Source of the DNA: Streptomyces roseochromogenus subsp. oscitans DS 12.976
GTDB taxonomy: Bacteria; Actinomycetota; Actinomycetes; Streptomycetales; Streptomycetaceae
Assembly: GCF_000497445.1 (NCBI RefSeq)
Contig: NZ_CM002285.1
Coordinates: forward strand, 36,827-70,367
DNA length: 33,541 nt
Reading direction: 5' to 3'
Below, piece after piece: positions 1-9,155 of this stretch. The stretch's first letter is position 1. The number at the start of each line of letters is the position of its first letter. The translations under genes were made by a program, and so were the position numbers. The notes under the pieces were generated by a model that was given only the letters and a program-made list of their open reading frames with translations, was not told the DNA's origin and searched no databases.

Positions 1-425
1 GCAAACTCTCGCGTCGTGGCGGAGACATCGCCTTGACTCGTAGACTAACTGACGTTCATCAGCCTTGTCCCGCAGTGCGGGGCCACATCCGAACTCCGGC
101 CCAGGCCGCGCCTGGGTGTCGCTCCCGTTGCTCCTCCCGTCCATTGTCCTGATGGTGTTTCTGGGCGAGTGGCTGCTGAAACTCCAGGAGCACGTCGGAC
201 AGCGACGAGACCGTGCCCCTGAGCACGAGGGTCCTGGCAGTGGCACCGCTCTGCCGACCCTGATCGCCCCCGGCGTCGCCGCACTGATCCTCGACCGTCG
301 AAGCACGCCCTCCCACAGCATCCGTCCCGTGCCGGCGCGAGTCGCAGACCGGGCAGCCGCCGCTCATGATGGAGAGCCAGAGAGGCACATGGCTTTTCGA
401 GTTCACATCCGCGGAGGTGAGCCTC
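1..425. other. Left edge, no convincing gene
   Basis: Open frames exist on both strands here, but none gives a recognisable protein or a good start with a ribosome binding site. On the plus strand a short hydrophobic run is encoded near positions 115-180 (residues like LPLLLPSIVLMVFLGEWLL), which could be a remnant of a membrane protein. The stretch ends just before the Hsp20 start and probably contains its promoter. I see no DosR-like box here. Confidence 0.4.
100..116. repeat. Perfect short inverted repeat
   Basis: The arms CCCAGGC and GCCTGGG are separated by CGC. There is no T run after it, so it is a weak terminator candidate. It could be a protein-binding site or chance in GC-rich DNA. 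Confidence 0.3.
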
Positions 426-866
426 ATGACTCTGCCCGCACGACACCGGCACGGCAGCATGCCGGAGCGAGCCTACCCGCCGATAGACGGCCGAGTTCGC
501 CGAATTCTTCGAGCGGATGAACCGGTTCCTGGAGTCCGCCGCTCCGTCCTGGACGGAGCCCATAGCCTGGGCACCGTTGGCCGACCTTAGCGAGACAGAC
601 GAGGCCTACCAGATCGAGTGTGAACTGCCCGGCATCATGCGCGAGGACATCAACGTCGAGGTCAGCGGACGGGAACTGCACATCACCGGGGAGCCGAAGG
701 AACGCGAAGGCGTCCTGCGCCGCACCGGGAGATTCGAGTACCGGGCGCTGCTGCCCACCGAGGTGAAGGCCGAGGATGTGCACGCCACCCTTGCCGACGG
801 CATCCTCACCGTCGCCGTGCCCAGGCTCAGACGGCCGAGCCCCATCACATCGAGATCGAGGGCTGA
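426..866 (+). pseudogene. Hsp20 / alpha-crystallin small heat-shock protein, two frameshifts
   Basis: Small heat-shock proteins are ATP-independent holdases; HspX/Acr is the mycobacterial dormancy member. The likely start is ATG 426 (MTLPARHRHGSMPERAYPP). The frame then shifts at about 489, where one extra base precedes AEFAEFFERMNRFLESA. The alpha-crystallin core is in the second frame: YQIECELPGI, INVEVSGRELHITGEPKE and ILTVAVP. One base is missing at 823-824, where AAG has become AG, and the family-like tail EPHHIEIEG and its TGA at 864-866 lie back in the first frame. The two lesions cancel, so both termini are in one frame and only the core is displaced. A product from ATG 517 would lack the N-terminus and end on an unrelated tail. 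Downstream lie archease and rtcB. The family call is firm; whether the lesions are real or base-calling errors is open. Confidence 0.82.
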
Positions 867-1017
867 ACCACCGCTCCCACAGGGGCACGATCGACGGGTG
901 CGGACTGCTGACCCTCGATCCACACCCGCACGACCGCGTGGGGTGACCAGCCGAATAGGCTGCCGCACACTCCCTGCACCATGCGACAGGAACACGCCAA
1001 CCATGATCCGCCGTGCC

Positions 1018-1031
1018 GGGACTTGTGTCCG
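1018..1031. promoter_or_regulatory. DosR-like box upstream of archease-rtcB
   Basis: GGGACTTGTGTCCG matches 11 of 14 core positions of the mycobacterial DosR box (core GGGACTWWAGTCCC). It lies in the 186-bp gap between the Hsp20 and archease genes, 21 bp before the archease ATG at 1053. That is close for a classical activator site unless the transcript has almost no leader, which is common in Streptomyces. The assignment is by resemblance only. Confidence 0.4.
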
Positions 1032-1052
1032 CCCGACCGGCCGGATCTCCGG

Positions 1053-1564
1053 ATGACCATGACCACCGGGCCGGGGCATTCGCTGCGCGGTCATCGGAGT
1101 GTTCCGCACACCGGTGATCTGCGTGTCGAGGCTTGGGCACCGACACGCGAGGAGTGCATCGCCGAGGCGGTACGGGGCATGGTCGGCAGCTTCGCGGAAC
1201 TGCCCGCAGATGCATCCTGCGCGGCGCGGGAGTGTGTGGTGGCGGCCGAGGACGACGGCCGGCTCATGGTCGCCGTGCTTGAGGAAGCCATCTACCGCAT
1301 GGACGCGGCGGACGAACTCCCTGTGGACGTCACGGTGACGCCGGAGCCGGGTGGCATACGCGTGCAATTCACGGTGACCGACAGCTCGACGGCCACGCAG
1401 ACCGGGCCGTACCCAAGGCCGTCGCTCTGCACGGCCTGCGACTGGCCCAGGACGCGCACGGGTGGGCATGCCGAGTGACGCTCGATGTGTGTCGCCCGCC
1501 CCGGCGTCCCGCGCCCGAACACCTCGCCGAGGAGGCCGAACCGACATGGACATCCGGCTCGTGA
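1053..1564 (+). pseudogene. Archease (RtcB cofactor), one frameshift
   Basis: Archease promotes guanylylation and turnover of the RNA ligase RtcB. The start is ATG 1053 (MTMTTGPGHSLRGHRSVPHT); ATG 1059 is an alternative. Family features are the opening GHRSVPHTGDLRVEAWAPT, the segment LMVAVLEEAIYRMDAADELP and the C-terminal pattern [14 protein letters not shown]...WACRVTLDV. That last part lies in another frame: one G is missing at about 1404-1408, where ACC GGG GCC has become ACC GGG CC. The repaired gene would end at TGA 1562-1564, overlapping the rtcB start at 1546, the coupling expected of an archease-rtcB operon. As read, the frame ends at 1478 with an unrelated tail and loses the final conserved strand. 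Confidence 0.85.
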
Positions 1565-2967
1565 CAGACGGACCCTGGCGGTTCCGCGTCGAACAGACCG
1601 GCGCCATGCGCGTACCGGAGTCGTCCTCGCCTCACGGGAGCTGCTGCCGGACGAGCCCGGCGACCAGGCCCTTCAGCAGGTGGTCCATGTGGCCACGCTC
1701 CCGGCATCGTCCGCGCCTCGTACGCCGTGCCCGACATCCACTGGGGCTACGGCTTCCCCATCGGCGGCGTGGCCGCCACCAAAGTCGCGGGCGGCGGCGT
1801 CATCTCGCCGGGCGGGGTGGGCTTCGACATCTCCTGCGGGGTACGCCTGCTCACCGCGCACGTCGACCGCACCGCCCTGCTGCACAGGCTGCCCGCGCTG
1901 ATGGACCGGCTGGACGGACTGATCCCACGCGGGCTCCGGCGCGGCGGACTGTGGCACCTGACGGGCCGGGCACAGTTGCACGAGATCCTGCGCGGCGGAG
2001 CCCGGTACGCGGTCGAGCAGGGCCACGGGGTGCCGCGCGACCTGGAGCGGTGCGAGGACTGCGGAGCCGTCGGAGACGCCGATCACACCCAGGTCGGCGA
2101 ACGCGCGCTGGACCGCGGCGCCGGGCAGGTCGGCAGCCTGGGCTCGGCCAACCACTTCCTGGAGATCCAGGCGGTCGACACCGTCTACGACGAGACATGC
2201 GCGCGGGCGTTCGGCCTGCGCCCCGGCCTGGTGTGCGTCATGATCCACTGCGGCTCACGCGGCCTGGCCACCAGATCTGCTCCGACCACGTGCGGGCCAT
2301 GGACGCCGTGATGCGGCGCTACGGCATCGACGTACCCGACCCGCAACTGGCCTGCACACCTGTCGACTCGGCCGAAGGCCGCGCCTACCTGGGCGCGATG
2401 GCCGCCGCCGCGAACTACGCCCGCGCCAACCGCCAGCTGCTCGCCGACGCCGCCCGCCGCGCATTCCTGCAGCTGACCGGCTCGGGCCTGGATCTGCTCT
2501 ACGACGTCTCGCACAACCTGGCCAAGCTGGAAACCCACCCCCATGACGGCGCCCGGGCGCTGCTGTGCGTCCACCGCAAAGGCGCCACCCGAGTCCTGCC
2601 GCTGGGCCACGCCGACCTGCCGGACGCCCTGCGCCGCTTCGGTCAGCCGGTGTTCGTCCCCGGCACGATGGGCACCGCCTCGTATGTCATGACCCGCAGC
2701 ACCGGCAACCGGGCGTTCGACTCCTGCTGCCACGGCGCGGGCCGCGTCTGGAGCCGGCACCACGCCCACCGCGAGACGTCAGCCCGGCAGCTGCGCCACG
2801 AGCTGGCCGGTGCGGGGGTCGCGGTGCGCCCCGCCTCCTGGCGCAGCGTGATCGAGGCAGCGCCCGAGGCGTACAAGGACGTCGACGCCGTCGTCCGCGC
2901 AAGCGAACACAACGACCTGGGCCGCCTTGTAGCGCGCTTGGTGCCGCTGGGTGTCCTCAAGGGCTAG
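1546..2967 (+). pseudogene. rtcB: RtcB RNA-splicing ligase, three one-base deletions
   Basis: RtcB joins RNA 2',3'-cyclic phosphate or 3'-phosphate ends to 5'-OH ends using GTP and Mn2+. ATG 1546 gives [20 protein letters not shown]. Single bases are missing at 1617-1619, 1703-1705 and 2266-2268, each inside a G run (GGG read as GG). The losses sum to three, so the final frame equals the first. Across the frames all active-site elements can be found: Cys in [12 protein letters not shown], His in [12 protein letters not shown], His in [11 protein letters not shown], His in [11 protein letters not shown] and the guanylylated His in CCHGAGR. The repaired protein is about 474 residues, normal for the family. 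A GTG/ATG restart near 1727 gives only the middle part. Three lesions in G runs fit either decay or homopolymer undercalling. Confidence 0.9.
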
Positions 2968-3056
2968 CAGGGGGCCGCCTCTCGCATGGCCGACAACGGG
3001 CCGCAGCTCGCCGTCGGGGAAACGCACGGCGTCGCACTCCTCGACGGTAGGGTCGG

Positions 3057-3548
3057 TCAGTGAGGCGTGGCCTCGGCCGTCAGGCGGTGCTGCAGGCTGG
3101 CGTCGAGGGAGTAACGGCCGGCGCCCACGATGAGCAGGAAAACGCTGCCACACAGTTGGGCGACCTCTACGCGGGACTCGTGGGCGAAATCCCACCAGCC
3201 TGTCTCTCCTTTGAACAGGGCTACGTGTCCCCACAGGAGCGGCAGTTTCGTGATCGCCAGGGCACAGATCATGTCGATCACCATGGGCACTGCGGCCAAC
3301 CGGGTGAGCAGCCCTGCCAGGATCAGGAGGCCGCAGCCGATCTCGAAGACTCCGTCGAGCGTGGCGAAGAAGGCCGGCGCCGGAATGCCGACCTTGTCGA
3401 ACCGGCCGGTGCCCAGCGAGGCGGTGCGCACGAACTTCAAGATGCCCTCGGAAAGGAAGATCGCGCCCACGTAGAAGCGGATCCACAGCGCCGCACCTGG
3501 TGCGCTGGTGTACGTGAGCCGGGACAGCCAGGTGCGCGCCTGCGTCAT
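3057..3548 (-). CDS. DoxX-family integral membrane protein
   Basis: This intact 163-residue protein starts at ATG 3548 (MTQARTWLSRLTYTSAPGAA). Hydrophobic segments lie at about residues 18-39 (LWIRFYVGAIFLSEGILKF), 57-78, 80-103 and 129-146. The first contains the DoxX/SURF4-type pattern R-x5-F-x2-G-x2-K and the second IGCGLLILAGLLTRLAA. DoxX relatives are linked to thiol and oxidative stress membrane complexes, but the biochemical role is unclear in most. The gene is convergent with rtcB. Just past the stop, on the same strand, a short frame (DPTVEECDAVRFPDGEL) looks protein-like but has no good start. Confidence 0.85.
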   Translation of the reverse strand: MTQARTWLSRLTYTSAPGAALWIRFYVGAIFLSEGILKFVRTASLGTGRFDKVGIPAPAFFATLDGVFEIGCGLLILAGLLTRLAAVPMVIDMICALAITKLPLLWGHVALFKGETGWWDFAHESRVEVAQLCGSVFLLIVGAGRYSLDASLQHRLTAEATPH

Positions 3549-3981
3549 TCAGGAACCTCGCCTCAGGCCGGACAGCGGTGACCTCGACATCGTCCTGCAC
3601 TGTCGCCTCGTCACACGGAACCGGACCGCATCGGTCCCGCCCACGGGTGATGCTCTGTCCCCCGACCGGGCGTCAGATATGTGCGGAGAGGCCAGGGCTG
3701 TGCCCCGGGACGGCCCGCCCGCCGAAGTCCGTGCCAAGCCAGGCCGACGTCCACCGCCGCACTCCGGCACCGGGGGCCACCGAGACAGCCGGGAGAGGGA
3801 AGGCCGGCGCAATGCAGTCGGCCAGGCGCAGAATGGGCCTGGCGCGAGCCGTCAAGGGTGGGCTAAGCCCATCGCGCCAGCGACGCTGTAGGCGCCCTTG
3901 ATGGTGCGGTCCAGCCCGCACGGGTGGAGGTCGGGCGGCCCCTCCCCGGCGACGCACCGGTTGGGACCGGCGTGCGCTGGT
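3549..3981. other. Intergenic stretch with palindromes
   Basis: No gene is supported here. It contains a perfect 15-bp inverted repeat GGACCG-CAT-CGGTCC at 3623-3637, about 75 bp upstream of the DoxX gene and a possible operator; GGGCT-A-AGCCC at 3860-3870; and GTGCGG...CCGCAC at 3904-3921, a small hairpin. None resembles a full terminator. Confidence 0.45.
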
Positions 3982-3988
3982 TCACGCG

Positions 3989-4212
3989 TCAGTCGAGTTC
4001 GATGTTGAAGTCCCAGACTGCGATGGTCTTGCCGTCGTGGCGCCAGGTGAGCCGGTTGCCTTCAGCGTGCAGTGCCCACCGCATCCGGCCAGGCCGGCCA
4101 GCGCGAGAGCGGTGCAGGCGAGTGTGGCCAGGGTGGTCTGGGGGTTGGTGCGCCACGCGCCGGGCCGGCGGATGCCGGCCCGGCGGGGTGCCGCAGTCCG
4201 CGCAGCGGTCAT
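3989..4212 (-). pseudogene. Small lipoprotein-like gene, frameshifted or chimeric
   Basis: ATG 4212 opens a frame with a basic N-terminus, a hydrophobic stretch and a lipobox-like sequence (LACTALALAGLAGCGG), as expected for a secreted lipoprotein. Just after the lipobox cysteine the frame becomes low-complexity and stops at 3982. In the neighbouring frame a compact, protein-like tail is encoded (WALHAEGNRLTWRHDGKTIA, then VWDFNIELD) ending at TGA 3989-3991. A frameshift or a small deletion has probably joined two parts of one gene. I do not recognise the tail. It follows the phosphoesterase fragment in the same direction. Confidence 0.4.
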
Positions 4213-4249
4213 CAGCGACAGGCTTCCCCGTTCTGGTCAGACGTCCGGG

Positions 4250-4537
4250 TCAGGGCGTCTTGATGACGGGGTGCTCGGGGTCGTCGATGCAGGCCACGGC
4301 CGGATAGACGATGCTGCCCGAGGGCGCCGGAGGCAGGGCCTTGCCGGAGGGGTTGTTATAGACGTCCGCGCCGAACGGGCACAGGCCGTCGGCAGCCGCA
4401 CAACCCAGGTGGCCGTGACCGTCGGTGCCGCCTCTGCGGACGCCGAACAGGTCCTCCATGCTGCGCAGCCACGAGTAGTGGTTGTAGGGCTGCTCGTTGA
4501 CGGGGCCCGGCTTGATGTAGCGGGAGGAAAGGAACAC
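4250..4537 (-). pseudogene. C-terminal fragment of a phosphoesterase (phospholipase C / acid phosphatase family)
   Basis: The 95 residues contain the family C-terminal pattern FLSSRYIKPGPVNEQPYNHY followed by SWLRSMEDLFGV, where the conserved Asn-His-Tyr-Ser/Trp-Leu-Arg-x-hydrophobic-Glu-Asp-Leu block can be read. The full family (PF04185) is a secreted enzyme of several hundred residues; all of the catalytic N-terminal part is missing. Similarity stops at about 4538, exactly where an opposite-strand CopC-CopD gene begins mid-domain. This is a rearrangement breakpoint. The downstream end looks natural and the lipoprotein remnant follows at 4212. Confidence 0.7.
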
Positions 4538-4539
4538 GG

Positions 4540-5962
4540 GTGATCTCCGCGGACAGCCATCCCGTCTCCGGCGTCATGATGTTCTCCGTCGGCAAGCCCT
4601 CCGCAACGACGGCCCCGGTCTCCGCCCCCACCGGAGACCCGCTGACCACCACCCTCTACAACCTCGTGCGCGGCCTGGCCTACGTCGGGCTGGCAATGAT
4701 CGTCGGCCTGGCCGCCTTCGGCGAGCGTACAAGGGCACTAAAACGGCCACTGGCTGCGGGGTGGTGGGCCCTGACGGTCTCCACGCCGGCCTTGCTGCTG
4801 GGCGGCCCCTACGAACGCGGCAGCGGGCTGGAGGTGTCCTCGCTCCCGGAAGCGATCAACGGCCATACGGGCGTGGCGCTAGAGTCGGCTGGTCCTGCTG
4901 GCGGCGGCCGCATTGTGCATTCGCCCACCGCTGCGAGGTAGGGCGCGGACGGTGGGCGGTGTCGTGTTCGCCGTGGCTCTGGCGCTGACCTTGGCTGCTA
5001 CCGGACACACCGCCGCCGGAATCCAAGTTCCCGTGGCGACGGTCTCCATCGTGCTGCACCTACTGGCGATGTCGGTGCGGCTGGGCGGACTCGCAGTCCT
5101 GCTCATCCTTCTCCACTGCGCACCCCAGGACCTCACGGCGGCCCGGACAGCCCGCTTCTCCCGGCTCGCTCTGACGTCCGTGGCGGTGCTGGCAGTCACA
5201 GGGGCCTACCAGGTGTGGCGAGGGATCGGCTCCTGGCAGGAACTCCCCAGCACGTCGTACGGCCGGGTCATGGTCGTCAAGCTGGCCGCCGTGGTGCTGC
5301 TGTCGGTCGCGAACCTGTCCCGTCGGTGGACGGCGCGGTGGGCCCCGGCAGCCGAGCGTCCCGCTGAGGCCACCGACGCGCGGGAGCTACAGCCGGTGGG
5401 CGCGCGCCGGCTCGATGCGGGCGAAGCCGACTCCATCGAGACGCGACCGGCGCGGGCGAAGTCGTCCCGCGGACCGGAATCGGGTGCGGTGGACGATCCC
5501 GTTCACGATCAAGCGGCCTGCCGCCGGGGCCTGGGCCGCACGCTCCTGGGCGAGGTGGCCGTCGCCGTCATGGCGATCACAATCGTCCTCACCAGCACCC
5601 AGCCGAGCCGGGCCGCTGCCTAATCCGCAGCCCCAGCGTCGCTCCAACTCGGCGCCGCGGCGACGGTGCCCTTCGGCATGGGCCCCAGGGCGACCGCGGA
5701 AAGGTCGAGATGGAGATGCCCCCAGCAGGACGGGTGTGAACTCGGTGACCGCCGTGGTCTACGGCGCCGACGGCGCCGCCGGCATCGTGCCAGAACTCCG
5801 CCTCATCTTCACCCTGCCCGCCCGGAACATCGGCCCCCATCGACGCCAAGCTGACCGACCGGGGCGGCTACTGGGGCACCGACACCCTGCGGCTGCCACT
5901 CCCCGGCACCTGGATCATGCGGCTGACCGTCCGCACCACCGTCCGACGTCTCCCGCATCACC
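4540..5962 (+). pseudogene. CopC-CopD copper-resistance fusion, 5'-truncated and frameshifted
   Basis: CopC binds periplasmic copper and CopD is the membrane import partner; Actinobacteria often fuse them. The sequence begins inside the end of a CopC domain (ISADSHPVSGVMMFSVG), so the signal peptide and nearly all CopC copper ligands are gone. CopD membrane helices follow: LVRGLAYVGLAMIVGLAAF, then after a frameshift near 4882 LVLLAAAALCIRP, FAVALALTLAATGHTAAG, IVLHLLAMSVRLGGLAVLL and others to TAA 5621-5623. Beyond that stop a periplasmic FixH-like domain can be read (TGVNSVTAVVYGADGAAGIV, then GPIDAKLTDRGGYWGTDTLR and LPLPGTWIMRLTVR) with another one-base insertion near 5836. Its end merges into a deformylase fragment. 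At least three lesions plus a missing 5' end make function very unlikely. Confidence 0.72.
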
Positions 5963-6301
5963 GGCCGATCCGAGGAGACGGACGAGCAGTGCGAAGGCTG
6001 CCTCAGCTTCTTGGACGGCCGCAGCCTTTTCCCCCACCCGCTGAAGATCACGGTGGAGGCCACCTCCCTGGCCGGTGAGACCGCTACCACCGTGTCCGAA
6101 CGCGGCCTTGCCCGCTTGGTCCCTCACGAAATCGACCACCTCGACGGCCTGCTGTACACCGCCCGTATGCACACCGGGGTCGCGCCCTTCCCTGTGGAGG
6201 AATACCGGCAGACAGGCCGGGCCACGGCGTTTTCGTTGGCCGCCTGCCGACCGCTACCTCGCCGGGACGGCCCGTCGGCGCCGCAGCAGCCAGCGCCGTA
6301 G
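5963..6301 (+). pseudogene. def: Peptide deformylase, C-terminal half only
   Basis: Peptide deformylase removes the formyl group from new proteins using a metal held by one Cys and two His. Two of its three motifs are visible: EGCLS (within ETDEQCEGCLSF, with the metal Cys) and HEIDH (within LVPHEIDHLDGLLYTARM). The first motif, GxGxAAxQ, and the whole N-terminal half are missing. The fragment continues in frame from the end of the CopD/FixH remnant (SRITGRSEETDEQ), so the join lies near 5963-5970. The natural end (PVEEYRQTGRA...) is replaced by an unrelated tail that runs 48 bp into the 3' end of the opposite-strand ATPase gene. Start codons inside, such as TTG 6011, would lose the EGCLS motif. 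Confidence 0.75.
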
Positions 6302-9001
6302 TTCGTCGGCGCCCCAGACGATGAAGGGGAAGGGGACGACGAGGGCGAGCATGCGTGGGGTGAGGGCGGCGGTGCCCAGGAGGGTCTGCAGGGGCGGGGT
6401 GTAGATGAAGACGGCGGCGAGGGCGAGTTCGAAGGCGATGCCCCACAGCAGCAGGGGGTTGGTGAACACGCCGATGGAGCGCAGCGAGGCACGCTCGGTG
6501 CGGGCGGCGAACGCAGTGCCGATCTGACCGGCGATCATGCCGAGGAAGGTCATCGTGGTCGCCTGTTGGTAGGCGTGGTGCAGCGGGCTGCCGGGGCCGG
6601 TGGAGGCGCCGGGGTACCAGCCGGCGTGCCAGAGCACGGCGAAGAAGCCGGTCAGTTGCAGGGCGGCGCAGAGGACGCCGAGGAACAGCCAGGCGCGCAC
6701 CAGCATGGAACCGCGGATGACGCCTTCGGAGCGGGGGCGGGGCGGGCGGTCCATCAGTCCCGGTTCGGCCTTCTCCCGGCCCAGGGCGAGAGCGGGGAGG
6801 GTCTCGGTGCCGACGTCGAAGACGAGAAGTTGCAGCACAGTCAGCGGCAACGGGACGGCCCCGCCGGTCAGGGCGTAGACCAGGAACGGGGCGACCTCCG
6901 GGGTGCTGTGGGCGAAGATGTAGCAGACGAACTTGCGGATGTTGTCGTAGACGCGGCGGCCCGCGTGCACGGCGGCGACGATGGTGGCGAAGTTGTCGTC
7001 GGTGAGCACCATGGTGGCCGCCTCGCGGGCCACGTCGGTACCGGAACGGCCCATGGCGACCCCGATGTCGGCCCGCCGCAGAGCGGGGGCGTCGTTGACG
7101 CCATCGCCGGTCATGGCCACGACGTGGTGTTCTGCGCGCAGCGCGTCGGCGATCCGCAGCTTTGCCTCTGGGGAGGTGCGGGCGAAGATGAGCTCCCGGT
7201 GGTGGCGCAGCAGCTGGTCGAGTTCGTGTTCGGGCATGTGGTCGAGTACGTCGCCGGTGACCACTTTCGGTTGCGGCCCGCCGATGCCGACCTGGCCGGC
7301 GATCGCGGTCGCGGTCAGGGCGTGATCGCCGGAGACCACGATGATCCGGATACCGGCACTGTGGCAGCGGGCGACCGCGTCGGCCACCTCGGGGCGGGGC
7401 GGATCAGCCATCGCCACCAGCCCCAGGAACACCAGCCGGGCTTCGGCCTCCTCGCGGCGTTCCGGCAGCCCGGCGCCGACAGCCAGGTGCCGCTCGGCCG
7501 CGGCCAGGACACGGAGCCCCTGGCGGGCGAATGCGTCCACCTGTCCGGCGATCGTACGGCGTCGTTGCTCGGTGAGCGGGCCGACCGTGCCGTCGGCCTG
7601 TCGGATGGTGGCGCACAGCGGCAGGACCGCCTCGGGGGCTCCCTTGACGTCGATCCAGAGTCCGTCGTCGTCGCGCTGGTCGATCGTCGACATCAGTTTG
7701 CGTACGGGGTCGAAGTGGAACTGGCGGCGGCGCCCGGCATCCCGCTCGTCGGTGCCGACACCGCATCCCAGATGCGCGGCCGCTGTCAGCAGGGCCAGTT
7801 CGGTGGGATCACCCACCGGGCCGCCGGGGGTATCCAGCTGTGCGTTGTTGCACCACGCCACCACCGTCGCGAGAGCACGCAACGCCTCGTCGTCAAGCGG
7901 TCCCCCGGTGGCGGCGGTGTCGGCGAGCCCCTGCTGACCCGCGGCGGTCCACACAGCGGTGACCTGCATACGGTTCTCAGTGAGGGTGCCGGTCTTGTCG
8001 GTGCAGATCACGTCCGTGGAACCGAGCGTCTCCACCGCGCTGAGGCGTTTGACGACCGCCCCGCGCCGCACCAGTTCCCGCACGCCCAGCGCCAGAGCCA
8101 GCGTGATCACCGGTAGCAGTCCCTCGGGCACGTTGCCGACCAGCAGGCCGACGGCGAAGACGACCGCGTCGTGGAACGGCAGCTTCGCCGCGAACATGGC
8201 CAGGGGCAGGAACGCCACCCCCATGACCACCGCGATCACCGCGATCAGCCACGCCACCCGCCGGACCTGCGCCTCCAGCGGGCTGATCTCCCGTTCGACA
8301 CGCTCGGAGAGCGCTGCGATACGCCCGAGTTCGGTGTGCATGCCGGTCGCGAAGACCACGGCTCTGGCCTCGCCCTCCGTGCACGTGGTGCCGCTGAAGA
8401 CCAGATCGCGGGCCGACAACAGCGGGACATGGACGTCGACGCGGTCGGCCGCACGGTAGGCGGGCATCGCCTCACCGGTCAGCGGCGACAGGTCGACCTC
8501 GATCCCGCCCTCGATCAGCCGTGCGTCGGCCGAGATACGGTCCCCCTCCTCGATCACCAGCACATCGCCGGGCACCAGGGTGACCGCCTCGACCTGCTGG
8601 ACGTGCCCGTCGCGAACCACGGTCGTATGCGCCGGCAGGTAGGCGGCCAGCGTCTCCACGGCCCGTTCGGCCTGCATCTCCTGCACGAAGGCGAACGCCG
8701 CGTTCACCACGATCACCACCACGATGGCGACCGCCACCGCCGCGATCCCTGCCCACCACGCCAGCAGCGCGGCCGCCCACAACAGGAGCGCCAGCGGGTG
8801 GGCGACCTGCCGGGCCAACTCACCCGGCCAGCGCCTGCCGCCGCGCCGCCGCAGCTCGTTCGGCCCGTAGCGGACCAGTCGCCGAGCCGCCTCGCGCGAG
8901 GACAGCCCCTTCCGCGTGCTGCGCAGATCCCGCAGCAGCAGGTCCAGGCGCTCCTCCGGGTCGAGTTCCACCACTGCGGCCCCACCGGCTTCGACGTTCA
9001 T
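6254..9001 (-). CDS. P-type cation-transporting ATPase (type II, CtpF-like)
   Basis: This intact 915-residue pump starts at ATG 9001 ([20 protein letters not shown]); the frame stays open further upstream but that part is antisense to nothing conserved and overlaps the USP gene. Visible parts: N-terminal cation-ATPase domain (about 1-60), actuator loop LTGEA (about 174; the usual Ser is Ala), membrane motif NVPEGL in M4 (about 288), phosphorylation site DKTGTLTEN (Asp about 335), hinge [11 protein letters not shown] (about 631), and six C-terminal membrane segments. The PEGL motif and C-terminal domain place it with calcium, sodium or proton pumps, not heavy-metal CPx pumps. M. tuberculosis ctpF, a DosR-regulon gene, is of this class. 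A USP gene lies 154 bp upstream in the same direction. The ion cannot be told from sequence alone. Confidence 0.93.
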   Translation of the reverse strand: MNVEAGGAAVVELDPEERLDLLLRDLRSTRKGLSSREAARRLVRYGPNELRRRGGRRWPGELARQVAHPLALLLWAAALLAWWAGIAAVAVAIVVVIVVNAAFAFVQEMQAERAVETLAAYLPAHTTVVRDGHVQQVEAVTLVPGDVLVIEEGDRISADARLIEGGIEVDLSPLTGEAMPAYRAADRVDVHVPLLSARDLVFSGTTCTEGEARAVVFATGMHTELGRIAALSERVEREISPLEAQVRRVAWLIAVIAVVMGVAFLPLAMFAAKLPFHDAVVFAVGLLVGNVPEGLLPVITLALALGVRELVRRGAVVKRLSAVETLGSTDVICTDKTGTLTENRMQVTAVWTAAGQQGLADTAATGGPLDDEALRALATVVAWCNNAQLDTPGGPVGDPTELALLTAAAHLGCGVGTDERDAGRRRQFHFDPVRKLMSTIDQRDDDGLWIDVKGAPEAVLPLCATIRQADGTVGPLTEQRRRTIAGQVDAFARQGLRVLAAAERHLAVGAGLPERREEAEARLVFLGLVAMADPPRPEVADAVARCHSAGIRIIVVSGDHALTATAIAGQVGIGGPQPKVVTGDVLDHMPEHELDQLLRHHRELIFARTSPEAKLRIADALRAEHHVVAMTGDGVNDAPALRRADIGVAMGRSGTDVAREAATMVLTDDNFATIVAAVHAGRRVYDNIRKFVCYIFAHSTPEVAPFLVYALTGGAVPLPLTVLQLLVFDVGTETLPALALGREKAEPGLMDRPPRPRSEGVIRGSMLVRAWLFLGVLCAALQLTGFFAVLWHAGWYPGASTGPGSPLHHAYQQATTMTFLGMIAGQIGTAFAARTERASLRSIGVFTNPLLLWGIAFELALAAVFIYTPPLQTLLGTAALTPRMLALVVPFPFIVWGADELRRWLLRRRRAVPAR

Positions 9002-9155
9002 CCCACCCCACCGCGCGTGTCCCTGAGCTGCTGGTGGGCCGGGCGGGCCCCCGTCTCGCCGAGCTGGGGAACCCGCCGGGCAATATGCGGTCGGGGTGAC
9101 CGGGTGCACGGCGAGCTGCTGTTGCTCGACGTAGAGGTCCGGGCCGCAGACCGGT

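Noticed and set aside
1462..2967. A continuous 501-codon frame through rtcB
   Set aside because: Residues from about 1617 to 2266 in this frame are Arg/Pro-rich noise; true RtcB sequence there lies in two other frames. The frame is open only because the lesions sum to three bases.
3707..3720. GGGACGGCCCGCCC as a regulatory palindrome
   Set aside because: It matches 8 of 14 core positions and lacks the central G; such GC-only strings are expected many times here.
6566..8116. A 516-codon open frame on the plus strand
   Set aside because: It is entirely antisense to the P-type ATPase gene, whose motifs are complete; its product is Gly/Asp/Gln-rich with no family pattern. Long antisense frames are common in high-GC genes.
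9027..9048. GGGCC-GGGCG-GGCCC repeat between the USP and ATPase genes
   Set aside because: It is symmetric but with the wrong spacing for a DosR-type site and no T run for a terminator; probably GC-rich chance.
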